The notes under the pieces: model-generated
The model's input: only the letters and a program-made list of their open reading frames with translations
The model's database searches: none
Told to the model about the DNA's origin: nothing
Shown here: positions 26,556 to 35,644 of the stretch, one piece after another
Position numbering within the stretch: position 1 is the first letter of the stretch
How the letters are laid out: each line of letters opens with the position of its first letter
Origin: Niastella sp.
GTDB taxonomy: Bacteria > Bacteroidota > Bacteroidia > Chitinophagales > Chitinophagaceae
Direction: 5' to 3'
DNA length: 64,000 bases
Assembly: GCA_017744515.1 (NCBI GenBank)
Contig: JAGIBF010000037.1
Location: 1 to 64,000, forward strand
Position numbers and translations under genes: made by a program

Positions 26556-28196
26556 TCAGGTCAAGTGCGCAGCAGGTACAATGATATGAAACACAGCCCC
26601 ATTGCCTTCTTCGGCCGTGGCATAGATAGCTCCGTGGTGATTCTGTACGATTTTCCGGCACATAGCAAGTCCAATACCGGTGCCTTGGTACTGCTTTTTA
26701 CCATGCAGGCGCTGAAATATATTGAATATCTGTTCTGATTTTTCCGGGTTAAATCCGATGCCATTATCAGCCACTTTAAAATAATAGTAGCTCCCTTCCC
26801 GCAGATTCAATCGCCTGACGGCTTCACTATTTGCCGGCTCTGCAGTAATCGTGATAACCGGAGCCATACCCGGTTTTATAAATTTCAACGCGTTTGAAAT
26901 AAGGTTGCCAAAAAGTTGGGACATCTGCAAGGGTATAGCCTCTATAACCGGCAGGTTGCTGTATTCAATTGTTGCATTTGTCTGCTGGATCAACAATTCA
27001 AAGTCAGTGGAAATCTCTGCAATAACTTTGTTGATGTCAACCGCTTCAAACGTTTCTGTTTCTTGTGATAGCTGGGAATAGGCAAGTACATCTCTTATCA
27101 GTGAAAGCATTCTTGCAGAAGATGTTTTGATCTTATCAAAGTAACCACGGCTGCGATCGTCGATATGGGACAGATGGTTTTCCAGCATCTGAATGTAAAT
27201 GCTGACCTTTCTTAACGGCTCCTGCAGGTCATGAGATGCGATATAAGCAAACTGGGCCAGTTCTTCGTTCGATCTTTCGAGGTTGGCATTTGCTTCGGCA
27301 AGCTCTTTTGTCCTGGCGGCAACAATCTCTTCAATCTTTTGTCTTGCCATTACCTGTTCGGTCACATTAATAGTAATCGCCAATACACCCAGTATTCTTC
27401 CTTCAGCATTCTTGTAGGGTTCATACACAAAGTTCTGGTAGGTAGTCTCCAGCTTCCCTTTTCGGACCAGTTCTACCGGGCGTTCGTTGGCATGGAATGA
27501 TTCGCCCGTTTCATATACTTGTTTCATGAGGGCTTCCAATCCTTGTTCCCTTGCATCGGGGAGCGCGTCGAACACGGGTTTATTCATTACCGTCTCAACA
27601 GGCTTGCCCCACAACTCGATCATCAGGTCGTTCACAATCTCAACGACGTGATCAGGCCCTGTAAGAATACACATGGCTACAGGCGCCTGCAAGATCATAT
27701 TTTTAAAATTCTGCTCACTCTGTTCCACTTTCTGTTTGGCCAACACTATATCGGTCACCTCTGCGGCCGTGTTCATTACACCATAGATGCTTCCATCGAT
27801 GTTGTAAATAGGCGTAAAGCTGTAATTAAAATAAAAAGGCTGCAATTTTCCATCAACTACCAGATCTACCCGCTGGTTTCTTGCATGGAAGGGAATGCCT
27901 TTGGTGTATACATCGTCCAGCTGCTGGTAAATGTGCTGATCGGCTAATTCGGGCAGTACTTCATGGTATGTTTTTCCAATCACCTCATGGCCTTTGCCCC
28001 AAACATCCATGATGGAATGATTAGCGAGACTGATCCGCATTTCCCTGCCGGTATATACACCGATGGGGAACGGAGCGCTTTCCACCACGGACCGTAATAA
28101 ATGTTCTGTCTCTGCTGCTTTTTTTTGAAGGCTGACCGGATCAAGGGTTTCATAGTCAGGCTTCGATTCTACTTCCGGATTTTTTTTCGATTCCAT
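26556..28196 (-). CDS. PAS-PAS sensor histidine kinase, cytoplasmic
   Basis: 546 residues, no membrane segment. Two PAS domains (about 30-150 and 155-275; ESAPFPIGVYTGREMRISLA and LQAPVAMCILTGPDHVVEIV), a coiled coil (AARTKELAEANANLERSNEE), HisKA with ASHDLQEPLRK (H322) and HATPase with NLISNALKF, VADNGIGFN, GTGIGLAMCRKI. It closely resembles the larger kinase at 11986 in its C-terminal half, so the two look like paralogues. It follows a single-domain response regulator by 3 bases, and together they form a phosphorelay-type pair. Confidence 0.92.
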   Translation of the reverse strand: MESKKNPEVESKPDYETLDPVSLQKKAAETEHLLRSVVESAPFPIGVYTGREMRISLANHSIMDVWGKGHEVIGKTYHEVLPELADQHIYQQLDDVYTKGIPFHARNQRVDLVVDGKLQPFYFNYSFTPIYNIDGSIYGVMNTAAEVTDIVLAKQKVEQSEQNFKNMILQAPVAMCILTGPDHVVEIVNDLMIELWGKPVETVMNKPVFDALPDAREQGLEALMKQVYETGESFHANERPVELVRKGKLETTYQNFVYEPYKNAEGRILGVLAITINVTEQVMARQKIEEIVAARTKELAEANANLERSNEELAQFAYIASHDLQEPLRKVSIYIQMLENHLSHIDDRSRGYFDKIKTSSARMLSLIRDVLAYSQLSQETETFEAVDINKVIAEISTDFELLIQQTNATIEYSNLPVIEAIPLQMSQLFGNLISNALKFIKPGMAPVITITAEPANSEAVRRLNLREGSYYYFKVADNGIGFNPEKSEQIFNIFQRLHGKKQYQGTGIGLAMCRKIVQNHHGAIYATAEEGNGAVFHIIVPAAHLT

Positions 28197-28199
28197 ATC

Positions 28200-28580
28200 C
28201 TAATTCAATACTTTTTTTAGCATTTTCACCAGGTCTTCATATTTATCGGGTTTGGTAAAAAAGTCTTTTGCACCCGCTTCCCTGGTCAGTTCGATAGTTG
28301 GCTTGTGCGACGAAGTAGACAATATAATTATTGGAATATTTTTGAGCTTATCCTGTTTTTTTATCTCCATCAGGAATTGCTGGCCGTTCATTTCAGGCAT
28401 GTTGAGATCAAGAAAAATGATGTCCGGATATTGGGAGGCCAGCATTAAATTCTGTAATGCGTCTCTGGCATTATCAATAAATGACAACTCTATACCAGTG
28501 GAGGCCTCCGAAAGTGCAGTGGCAAAGATCTCGTGATCATCCTCGTCGTCATCGATATGCAGTATTCTCATTACGGCCAT
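28200..28580 (-). CDS. Single-domain response regulator (CheY-like)
   Basis: 126 residues, receiver domain only: acidic pocket HIDDDEDD, phospho-acceptor D58 in IIFLDLNMPEMNG, Thr/Ser in ILSTSSHK and Lys in FFTKPDKYED. No output domain. It starts 3 bases upstream of the PAS kinase gene and is transcribed first. This family (Rcp1-like) usually pairs with PAS or phytochrome-type kinases. The start could be the ATG at 28571 instead (MRILHID). Confidence 0.93.
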   Translation of the reverse strand: MAVMRILHIDDDEDDHEIFATALSEASTGIELSFIDNARDALQNLMLASQYPDIIFLDLNMPEMNGQQFLMEIKKQDKLKNIPIIILSTSSHKPTIELTREAGAKDFFTKPDKYEDLVKMLKKVLN

Positions 28581-28625
28581 AGGTATTCAAAGTAGTTTTG
28601 AGCAATTTAGCCCTAAAATACGCTT

Positions 28626-28647
28626 TAATTGCCCTTCAGGGCAATTA
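28626..28647. repeat. Perfect hairpin repeat TAATTGCCC-TTCA-GGGCAATTA
   Basis: A 9-bp perfect inverted repeat around a TTCA loop, in the gene-free gap upstream of the response regulator gene. A related hairpin (GCCCTTCAGGGC core with GGGCAATTA after it) lies at 52560-52579. Confidence 0.7.
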
Positions 28648-28710
28648 GCCTCCAATAGTGTAATTCTTTGCCTTGCAATTCCAGTGCCACCGGGTTAATT
28701 CCTACTAAAA

Positions 28711-28734
28711 CTGCCCCATTGGAAAATGGGGCAG
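28711..28734 (-). terminator. Terminator at the 3' end of the polysaccharide locus
   Basis: CTGCCCCATT and AATGGGGCAG form a 10-bp perfect stem with a GGAA (+ strand) loop. On the minus strand the stem is followed by TTTTAG. It lies about 85 bases past the stop of the PL8 gene, so it should end the minus-strand operon. Confidence 0.85.
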
Positions 28735-28817
28735 TTACTGATTGCTTGCCAGGCTATACGAGGTGTAAACTGATTGCTATATTCTTACCCGTACTCCAAA
28801 GCAAGTTCTTTACCGGG

Positions 28818-31625
28818 TTACTGTTTGATAAACTGCCGGGTGGTCAGTTTACCATTGTCATTGATCCTGATGGAATACGCAGCACCTCCGCGTAATCCAC
28901 CCAGGTCGATGGTATTTCCCTTCGCTGTTTTATGTTTAACACCGGATTGATCATATATTTCTACCACTGCATTGGCGGAAACGCCTTTGATCCTCAACAC
29001 AGAAGTGGCGGGATTAGGATATACCTCTACCCTTTCTCCTGCAGTTTCCTCTTTTGACGTGGTAGCTGACCGGGTAATGCCGGGCGCCTGCATCGATCCT
29101 CCTGCAATGGTGCAGAATTTTGTCAGCGTACTACCTTTTGAATCACCTGAAGGCAAGTTGAAAGTAATAGCACTCTCGCCATTGCTGTATACGATATCGT
29201 TACCGGTCAACTCTTTGTTGAGCGTGATGACGATAGATGATTCGGCATATACCGGATCGGCCACTGAAACGCGGTAGTTGGTGGTATACTTCCGGATGAT
29301 CACTACTGCTTTTTTGTTTGACTTCACGATCAGGCCATCTCCCATATCTACTTGTCCGGCGGCATAAAACACGATGGCGTATTTGGTGAAGGTCTCATCC
29401 CTGCGGATGGCCTGCACGCTGGCGGTGTTGGCCACATTTACGAAGCTGTGGTTAGCAGCCAGTGTGGTCATGTCACTTGCCTGCTTATCGGGCGCAACGA
29501 TGTAGAAATAAGTCCTGTTCGTTGGTGTGGGACTGTGCCTTACATACAGGTTGAACATGAGGTTGCTCTGTGTAGCGGTAGTGCCGCTGCTGTGAAGGCT
29601 TCTCCAGGTGCCTGTCTGTGTTTTGTTGGTGAGCGACAGGTATCCTCCCTGTGGGAACAGGTAGCCTACGTTGTTGTGGTGCACCCAATTGATGGTATTG
29701 GAAGTCAGCGAATCGACAGACAATGTTGTTGACGGGCTGTTGTAGGTAATGGCGCCAACCGACTTCGTTTGATTGACAGTCGTTACTACTTCATTGGTCT
29801 TAGAACCTGTGATGCTGTTGCCCATGCACACCATCATACTGTCCATGAAGAAGTAGGCTTTCTTCGCTGTAAGACTTTTGTAATTGTGCTCATAAGCAAT
29901 GATGCCATCATCGTTATGGGCAACGCCGCCTCCAAATGTATTGGTGCCGGTGAGGTAACCACCTGTAAAGCCAGCTCTTACTGCTGCCGAGTCTTCATTC
30001 ATTTCCGACGTGGTGCCGGGTATACGTCCCCAATGCCAGGTGGGGAAAATATCGAAGTACTCCGTTCCTGTGGTCATGATATTGGTGGCGCCAAGCGGCA
30101 GGTTATATCCTTTCAGGTTTTCATTGTTCAACTGTTCTGTGCCTTCTGTACGTGTGGAGATCACTTTAGCCGACAGGTAGTAGTTCTCTCCGTGGCTGGT
30201 GAGGATGGCAGACTTCCAGAAGTATTTAGCGCCCAGTACGGCTGATGGGCCACCGGTGAGGTGGGCTTTCCACTTGTCGTAGGCTACTGCATTGGCGGGA
30301 TCATTGAGCTTTTGTGAATCCAGCGTTTCTGCGCCAGCCGTAACAAGGCCACCGGGTGATGCAACGCCCCTGCCGATGGAACCAAAATCCACGCTGCCGC
30401 GATAGCCGATCACCTGCAATCCTCCCAGCATCAGGTTGATGAGGTTGTTCTTGTAGGTAGTCGTAAAATACGATTCGAACGAGGTGCCGCTGGCCATCCG
30501 CCAGTAGACCACTTCATCCCCAATCAATGATCTGCCGTACCCTCCGGTATACAGTTGGTCGTGGTGCTGGTGCATACTGTTGTCGATCATAATGCCTTCG
30601 TCGTCATCGGCGGCAGTAACGTTCAATCCCCTCACAACACTCTGATAACCCCTGCTGGCCACGTCGTACCGGTTGGACAAAAGCCCTTTGCGGATCACAT
30701 TGAGGGATACCCAGGCGCGATTGGCAGCCTTGTGTCCTTCATTGGCGGTATAATCCTGCAGAAGATGAATATAGGCCAGTATGGAATCCTGCGGTATAAC
30801 GCCTTTCATGAGCACCAATGCGGTGGCAATGTTGTTGGGCACACGTACCTGCGTGTCGTGCCAGTTGCCAGACGTATAATGAACGCCCAGCAGGTGCCGC
30901 ATACCGAGCATTACTTTGCGGGGAATGGAAGTATCCTGGTATGCCGCGTTGGAAGAAGTGCTATAAGCTGCCGCAATCCTGTTCAGGTACAAAGCATGTC
31001 TCGTCCAGCCCGTACCGGAATAGCTTATGTTGGAAAACTGGCCGTTTGGTTGCATGGCATTGATGTAGGCGGACAGGTCGCCTGTCTCTTTGTTGGAGTA
31101 ATGTGCCTTCAACCTGTTCAGCACGGTGGTGATCTCCGTTGTCTGCGTTGGTGTGTTGGGCACAGGCGTCCATACCCTGAAGTCGGCAATGCGGTATCCG
31201 GCGCTGTTGGCCCTTCCGCGGCCATTGAATTTTACATACCTGGCATAACCACCCATGCCGGTAAAAGTTATGGATGATTGGGTGTTGGTGGCAGTGACGG
31301 CGTTGATCCAGGTAATGGCATCGTTGGAGAACTGTACATCCAGTGTGGTGGCGTGGCGTCCATCCGCAAAGGCGATCTCTACTTTATCTACGGCGCTGAT
31401 GGAGCCAAGGTCTACATACAACCACTGGTTGAAATTATTATTGGAAGATGACCAGAAGGTGGTGGTGGAACCATCGACGGCATTCAATCCTGGGTAGGAG
31501 CCACTCTCTGTGGTAGAAACAGTGACCGGTTGATTAGCAGAAATGAGTGTTTGTGCATGGGAGGCTAACGACATGGCGGTAGCAACTCCAAGCATTAAAG
31601 CTTGCAGGAATAAAGGTTTTTTCAT
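28818..31625 (-). CDS. Polysaccharide lyase family 8 with F5/8C domain and T9SS tail
   Basis: 935 residues. Signal peptide (to ASHA), F5/8 type C (discoidin) domain about 28-150 (SGSYPGLNAVDGSTTTFWSS, DKVEIAFADG), alpha/alpha-toroid PL8 catalytic part about 160-530, beta-sandwich parts to ~850, then a T9SS type A sorting domain (VEVYPNPATSVLRI ... GGAAYSIRIN). Active-site elements: GNWHDTQVRVPNN, and IDNSMHQHHDQLYTGGYG with the expected catalytic His and Tyr. In the second loop GRGVASPGG the first Arg is kept, while the second Arg of chondroitin AC lyase seems replaced by Ser. Eliminative cleavage of an uronic-acid polysaccharide at the cell surface is expected. It starts 7 bases after the GH2-GH105 stop. 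Confidence 0.9.
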   Translation of the reverse strand: MKKPLFLQALMLGVATAMSLASHAQTLISANQPVTVSTTESGSYPGLNAVDGSTTTFWSSSNNNFNQWLYVDLGSISAVDKVEIAFADGRHATTLDVQFSNDAITWINAVTATNTQSSITFTGMGGYARYVKFNGRGRANSAGYRIADFRVWTPVPNTPTQTTEITTVLNRLKAHYSNKETGDLSAYINAMQPNGQFSNISYSGTGWTRHALYLNRIAAAYSTSSNAAYQDTSIPRKVMLGMRHLLGVHYTSGNWHDTQVRVPNNIATALVLMKGVIPQDSILAYIHLLQDYTANEGHKAANRAWVSLNVIRKGLLSNRYDVASRGYQSVVRGLNVTAADDDEGIMIDNSMHQHHDQLYTGGYGRSLIGDEVVYWRMASGTSFESYFTTTYKNNLINLMLGGLQVIGYRGSVDFGSIGRGVASPGGLVTAGAETLDSQKLNDPANAVAYDKWKAHLTGGPSAVLGAKYFWKSAILTSHGENYYLSAKVISTRTEGTEQLNNENLKGYNLPLGATNIMTTGTEYFDIFPTWHWGRIPGTTSEMNEDSAAVRAGFTGGYLTGTNTFGGGVAHNDDGIIAYEHNYKSLTAKKAYFFMDSMMVCMGNSITGSKTNEVVTTVNQTKSVGAITYNSPSTTLSVDSLTSNTINWVHHNNVGYLFPQGGYLSLTNKTQTGTWRSLHSSGTTATQSNLMFNLYVRHSPTPTNRTYFYIVAPDKQASDMTTLAANHSFVNVANTASVQAIRRDETFTKYAIVFYAAGQVDMGDGLIVKSNKKAVVIIRKYTTNYRVSVADPVYAESSIVITLNKELTGNDIVYSNGESAITFNLPSGDSKGSTLTKFCTIAGGSMQAPGITRSATTSKEETAGERVEVYPNPATSVLRIKGVSANAVVEIYDQSGVKHKTAKGNTIDLGGLRGGAAYSIRINDNGKLTTRQFIKQ

Positions 31626-31632
31626 AAATGGC

Positions 31633-34600
31633 TTATTTAGCGAGATGATATAATTCGCATCCCGCCAGCAATAAAGCGCCTACGCCATATACGTTGGTAC
31701 TTTCATAGCTGGTGGTGATGGGACCTGAGCCGATGTTCTGCACAAATCCCAGCTTTCCCTCCGGATGGACAGCCGTTACGAGTGCGTGCCAGGCTTTTTC
31801 TACTACAGGTTTGTATTTTTTAGCAGGTAGTAGTCCTTTGTTGATGCCCCAGGCCAGCGCATAGCAATAGAAGGCTGTGCCGCTGGTCTCTTTGGTGGCG
31901 AAGGTGACCGGGTCGAGCAGGGATGCATGCCAGCTACCATCTGGTTGCTGGAGTGCGGCCACTCTTCCGGCCATCTCTTTGAATTGTTTTTCGTAGCGGT
32001 TACGGTTGCTGAAAGTGGCGGGCATATGATCCATCATTCTTGCCAGACCAGCTATTACCCATCCATTGCCTCTCGACCAGAATATCTTTGCGCCATTCTT
32101 TTCACGCTGGGTGAAGAAGCGGCTATCGCGGTAATAGAGGTGTTCTGTCGTGTCGTATAAAAAGGCGGATGTCTTCCACCATAAAGAATCGGCTTTGGCG
32201 AGGTAGCGGGGATCGCCGGTAGCTGTACTTAGCATGGCCAAACCGGGAGGGCCCATGAACAAGGCATCACACCAGGCCCATTCGCGGTGGTTGAGATTGG
32301 GCGCCACCGTAAGCGGTTCATCGAAACGCCTGTTCACAATGGTATCTGCCAATGCCTGCCACTTCGCGATCATCTTTGGCTCGCGGTGTTCCATGTACAG
32401 ACCGGTGTACATCTGGGCAATGCAATAATCATCTGCGAACAAACGTACTTTGCCCGTGTTCCAATCGTATTCTTCGCCAATGTTGTAGAGGAAACGGTCA
32501 TACTCCGGTGCGTTGTTAATCTTCTTCAGCGCCACGATGCCGGTATAGAGTGCGCCATTCTCCCATTCTGTTTTGGGCAGCTTGATAATGCGGCCTTCCT
32601 TCCATTCATTGATCTGCCATTGGGCTGCCTTGTTCATAACCGCCAGTATGGAAGCAGGTTGTATAGCAGCGGATAGCTGAGCTTTCGCTGTTGCTTTGCG
32701 ATTCATGACGTGGCCCTGGAACTGGCGGCGGGCATTGAAGGCTTCTGTCACCAGGTTGAACGAATCGGGCCGGCTTGCCTGGTCTACATCGATGTGTATT
32801 GTTTTCGATTCTCCGGGCAACAGGTTGAAAAAGTTGTCCGAGTAAAATACAGGCGCTATGCTGCGACCTGCAAAGTCCTGTATTTTCAGCTCGGTAAAGA
32901 AAGAAATAACAGGAGAAGGATTGGATACTGTCAGCGTCAAACGGTCTTTACTTCTTTGTATCGGGCTTACTTTCAGTTCTATCTTCTCCAGGCTATTGAT
33001 GGCCTGGAAGCCTGCTGTTGCCGGACCGGTCAATGTCCAGGCGCCTTTGTAAGTGTCTGTCGAGCGCCAGTAAAACGGATCGTCGACGAGGTTGCCTTTA
33101 TTATCGAGCAGGCGCAGCTTGATAAAATGAACCGGTGTGATCTCTTCCGGGAACGCTATCTGGATAGCATCTTTCACAACTCCATCGGCCGGGATATCGA
33201 TGGTTGTTTCTTTCGTATATACTTTGACAGAACGCAGGTCATATACTTCTGTAATGAGTTTATAATTATTGAATCCTTTACGGTAATCATTGTAAACAGA
33301 CACCGTGTTCTTCAAATAATCAAACTGCGCATGCAATGGGCGCAGGCCGCTTTGTGAGTAATACAATGCTGCGGTGGGCTCCAGGTACCAGTCGTACATA
33401 CGGGAGGCAGTTTGAGGCAGCGGGCTGTTGTGGTACCAGAATAAAAAACCGGATGCCCAGCGATCTCCAAAGGCAAACTTGTTGTAGTTCCATACTTCCC
33501 AGATGGCGCGATAATTCATGGCGCCTACAAACTGGGCTTTGCGGGCAAACTCGTCGATGGATGCCGAGGGTCCAAACTGATCTATGGCGTCTTTGTATTT
33601 CGTAGTAACCTGGTGAAAGCCGCCACCGTCGAGGTAATCCCATACGGCTTTGTTGATGGGCCAAAGGTCAGCTTCGGGCATCAACTTGCGGAGTGAACCT
33701 ATGGTAGGCAGGCAGAGCGTGCCGTACTCAGGGTTGAAGCCATCTACCCTACTGCCGCGTTTCGATGCCGTATTCTCGAAATACTGCATCGGGTTTTCAT
33801 ATTTGTAGGGGCTGCCGTCGTGAACGCCACAGCATTCGGATTGCATCTGGTAGCCACGACTGGGGTCGAGTGTTTTGATCAGTGCCGCTGCTTCCGGTAT
33901 TTCAGTGGATTCATTAGAGGATACGTGATAAGCCAGTGAAGCATGGTTGCGGATACGCTTTACGGTACTGCGGATATTGGCAAGATAAAGCGCCGTGTCT
34001 GCCGGAAAACGTGTGTCGCCCGTGATCCAGTATTCATTCCATACCAGTATGCCCATTTCATCGCAGAGCTGGTAGAAGTAATCGGACTCTGCAATTCCCC
34101 CACCCCATAAGCGGATGAGGTTAAGACCCGCCTGACGTGTATAGCGCAGTTCAGCTCTTGTTCTTGCTGCTGAATTGCGCAGCATGGCTTCGGGTATCCA
34201 GTTCGTTCCCCGGATGAAAACCGGTACTCCATTGACGAGGAACCTGCGTGAATTGTCCGGGGTTTGCTGGTCGGATGTTATTTGCCGGATGCCGAACCGT
34301 ACGGTTTGTACATCGGTGGTGATGGTGCCTGTCTTAAAGCGCATCTCCAATGTATAGAGATGAGGGTTTCCTTTATTTACAGGCCACCAGAGTTTTGGCT
34401 GGTGTATGGTCAACTGTTTGTATTCGTCCGGACGAAACTCCACTACCTGTCGCTCGCGTGGTTTCAGTGTGAGGGATTTTTCGAATTTGGTACCGGTCTC
34501 TTTGATCAACCCGCTTACTGTTCCCTGTTGGGGTTTATTGGTGACGTTCACTACTTCTACCGATACTGTTTGCTTTGCACTGCTGGTATCAGGTAATGGC

Positions 34601-35406
34601 AGTTGCGACCAGGTGAAGGGGGCTTCAAGTGTTACATCACCGGTGGTGTAAATCTCCACATCTCTCCATATACCTGTGTTGCGATCACGGATACCGTCGG
34701 GGGCTGTGAAGTCCCAGCCTACCGACATAAGCATCGTTACATTTTGTCCGATCTCTCCGTTGCCGCCGTTGCTGTTCTCGCCAACAGCGCCGCTTTGCCT
34801 GAATAATTTCGGGCCGGTGGAAGTGCCCGGTACATCAACAGGCTTTACGCTGATGGCAAGGATGTTCTTACCATCCTTACGTGCCACCTCCGTGATGTCG
34901 AAAGCTTTTGTATTGAACATGCCGTTCAGGTCGCCCAGCTTTTTACTGTTGAGCCACACTTCTGCACGGTAGTTGACGCCATGTAGTTTTAACCAGATAC
35001 GTTTGCCATTCCAGGCAGCGGGTATACCGAAGGAGGTGCGGTACCAGTAATGATAGAAGTCATTGCCTGTTTCGTTGATATCCGGTATCAGCTTGCGGCT
35101 GCGCCGGTTGTTATCTCCAACATAAGGATCGGGGTATACGCCGTTGGCAACAAGACTGGTGAGGGCCGTTCCCGGAACAATTGCCTTTTGCCAGTTGCCT
35201 GCTGGCAATGTGGCTGCTGATACAAGTACTCCATCTCCTTTCAGTTCACTTACGCGCAGCATTTGCCAGTTGTACCGGCCCTGATGACCGGCTTCAGAAG
35301 TAAGGAAGAATGATTGTACGGATGAATGCGCCGACAAGCTGTTTTCGTGCTGGCCGAGGGACGAAAGATCAGAAACAATTAATAGCAAGAGAATCAGGTG
35401 GCGCAT
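31633..35406 (-). CDS. GH2-GH105 fusion glycoside hydrolase
   Basis: 1257 residues from the ATG at 35406, which gives the signal peptide MRHLILLLLIVSDLSSLGQ; an upstream ATG at 35469 would add 21 non-signal residues. Residues ~20-880 are a GH2 enzyme of the beta-mannosidase/exo-glucosaminidase clade: jelly-roll with YHYWYRTSFGIP and GVNYRAEVWLNSKKLGDLNG, barrel with FIRGTNWIPEAML, LIRLWGGGIAESDYFYQLCD, acid/base Glu in HVSSNESTEIP and nucleophile Glu in NPEYGTL. Residues ~900-1257 are a GH105 unsaturated glucuronyl/rhamnogalacturonyl hydrolase: REWAWCDALFMGPPGLAML (catalytic Asp) and FWSRGNGWVIAGLARMMD. One protein would remove both an unsaturated uronate and a beta-linked hexose. Periplasmic location likely. 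Confidence 0.9.
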   Translation of the reverse strand: MRHLILLLLIVSDLSSLGQHENSLSAHSSVQSFFLTSEAGHQGRYNWQMLRVSELKGDGVLVSAATLPAGNWQKAIVPGTALTSLVANGVYPDPYVGDNNRRSRKLIPDINETGNDFYHYWYRTSFGIPAAWNGKRIWLKLHGVNYRAEVWLNSKKLGDLNGMFNTKAFDITEVARKDGKNILAISVKPVDVPGTSTGPKLFRQSGAVGENSNGGNGEIGQNVTMLMSVGWDFTAPDGIRDRNTGIWRDVEIYTTGDVTLEAPFTWSQLPLPDTSSAKQTVSVEVVNVTNKPQQGTVSGLIKETGTKFEKSLTLKPRERQVVEFRPDEYKQLTIHQPKLWWPVNKGNPHLYTLEMRFKTGTITTDVQTVRFGIRQITSDQQTPDNSRRFLVNGVPVFIRGTNWIPEAMLRNSAARTRAELRYTRQAGLNLIRLWGGGIAESDYFYQLCDEMGILVWNEYWITGDTRFPADTALYLANIRSTVKRIRNHASLAYHVSSNESTEIPEAAALIKTLDPSRGYQMQSECCGVHDGSPYKYENPMQYFENTASKRGSRVDGFNPEYGTLCLPTIGSLRKLMPEADLWPINKAVWDYLDGGGFHQVTTKYKDAIDQFGPSASIDEFARKAQFVGAMNYRAIWEVWNYNKFAFGDRWASGFLFWYHNSPLPQTASRMYDWYLEPTAALYYSQSGLRPLHAQFDYLKNTVSVYNDYRKGFNNYKLITEVYDLRSVKVYTKETTIDIPADGVVKDAIQIAFPEEITPVHFIKLRLLDNKGNLVDDPFYWRSTDTYKGAWTLTGPATAGFQAINSLEKIELKVSPIQRSKDRLTLTVSNPSPVISFFTELKIQDFAGRSIAPVFYSDNFFNLLPGESKTIHIDVDQASRPDSFNLVTEAFNARRQFQGHVMNRKATAKAQLSAAIQPASILAVMNKAAQWQINEWKEGRIIKLPKTEWENGALYTGIVALKKINNAPEYDRFLYNIGEEYDWNTGKVRLFADDYCIAQMYTGLYMEHREPKMIAKWQALADTIVNRRFDEPLTVAPNLNHREWAWCDALFMGPPGLAMLSTATGDPRYLAKADSLWWKTSAFLYDTTEHLYYRDSRFFTQREKNGAKIFWSRGNGWVIAGLARMMDHMPATFSNRNRYEKQFKEMAGRVAALQQPDGSWHASLLDPVTFATKETSGTAFYCYALAWGINKGLLPAKKYKPVVEKAWHALVTAVHPEGKLGFVQNIGSGPITTSYESTNVYGVGALLLAGCELYHLAK

Positions 35407-35486
35407 ATTATTCAGAATAAATAATTTCAAATCACTAACGGTTTCAAGCGTGGTGCACCGATGGCGCACAAAACCCTTTAATACAT

Positions 35487-35620
35487 TTTTTCTACAAAGC
35501 TGTAGCCCCTAAAGGGGCAAAAGACACCTTTGATGTAACATTACGAAGCTGTTGGTTTTGATAGTTCACAATATCCTTTGATTCGTTTTTCTACAATGCT
35601 GTTGCTTTCAACGGTGCAAA
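35487..35620. repeat. Two degenerate copies of a dispersed intergenic repeat
   Basis: TTTTTCTACAAAGCTGT (35487-35503), followed by the hairpin GCCCC-TAAA-GGGGC (35505-35518), recurs imperfectly about 100 bases on as TTTTTCTACAATGCTGTTGC. Both are in the 238-base gap between the GH78 stop and the GH2-GH105 start. Otherwise the gap holds no gene. Confidence 0.55.
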
Positions 35621-35644
35621 GCTTCCACAAAGGAAACTCCTCTT

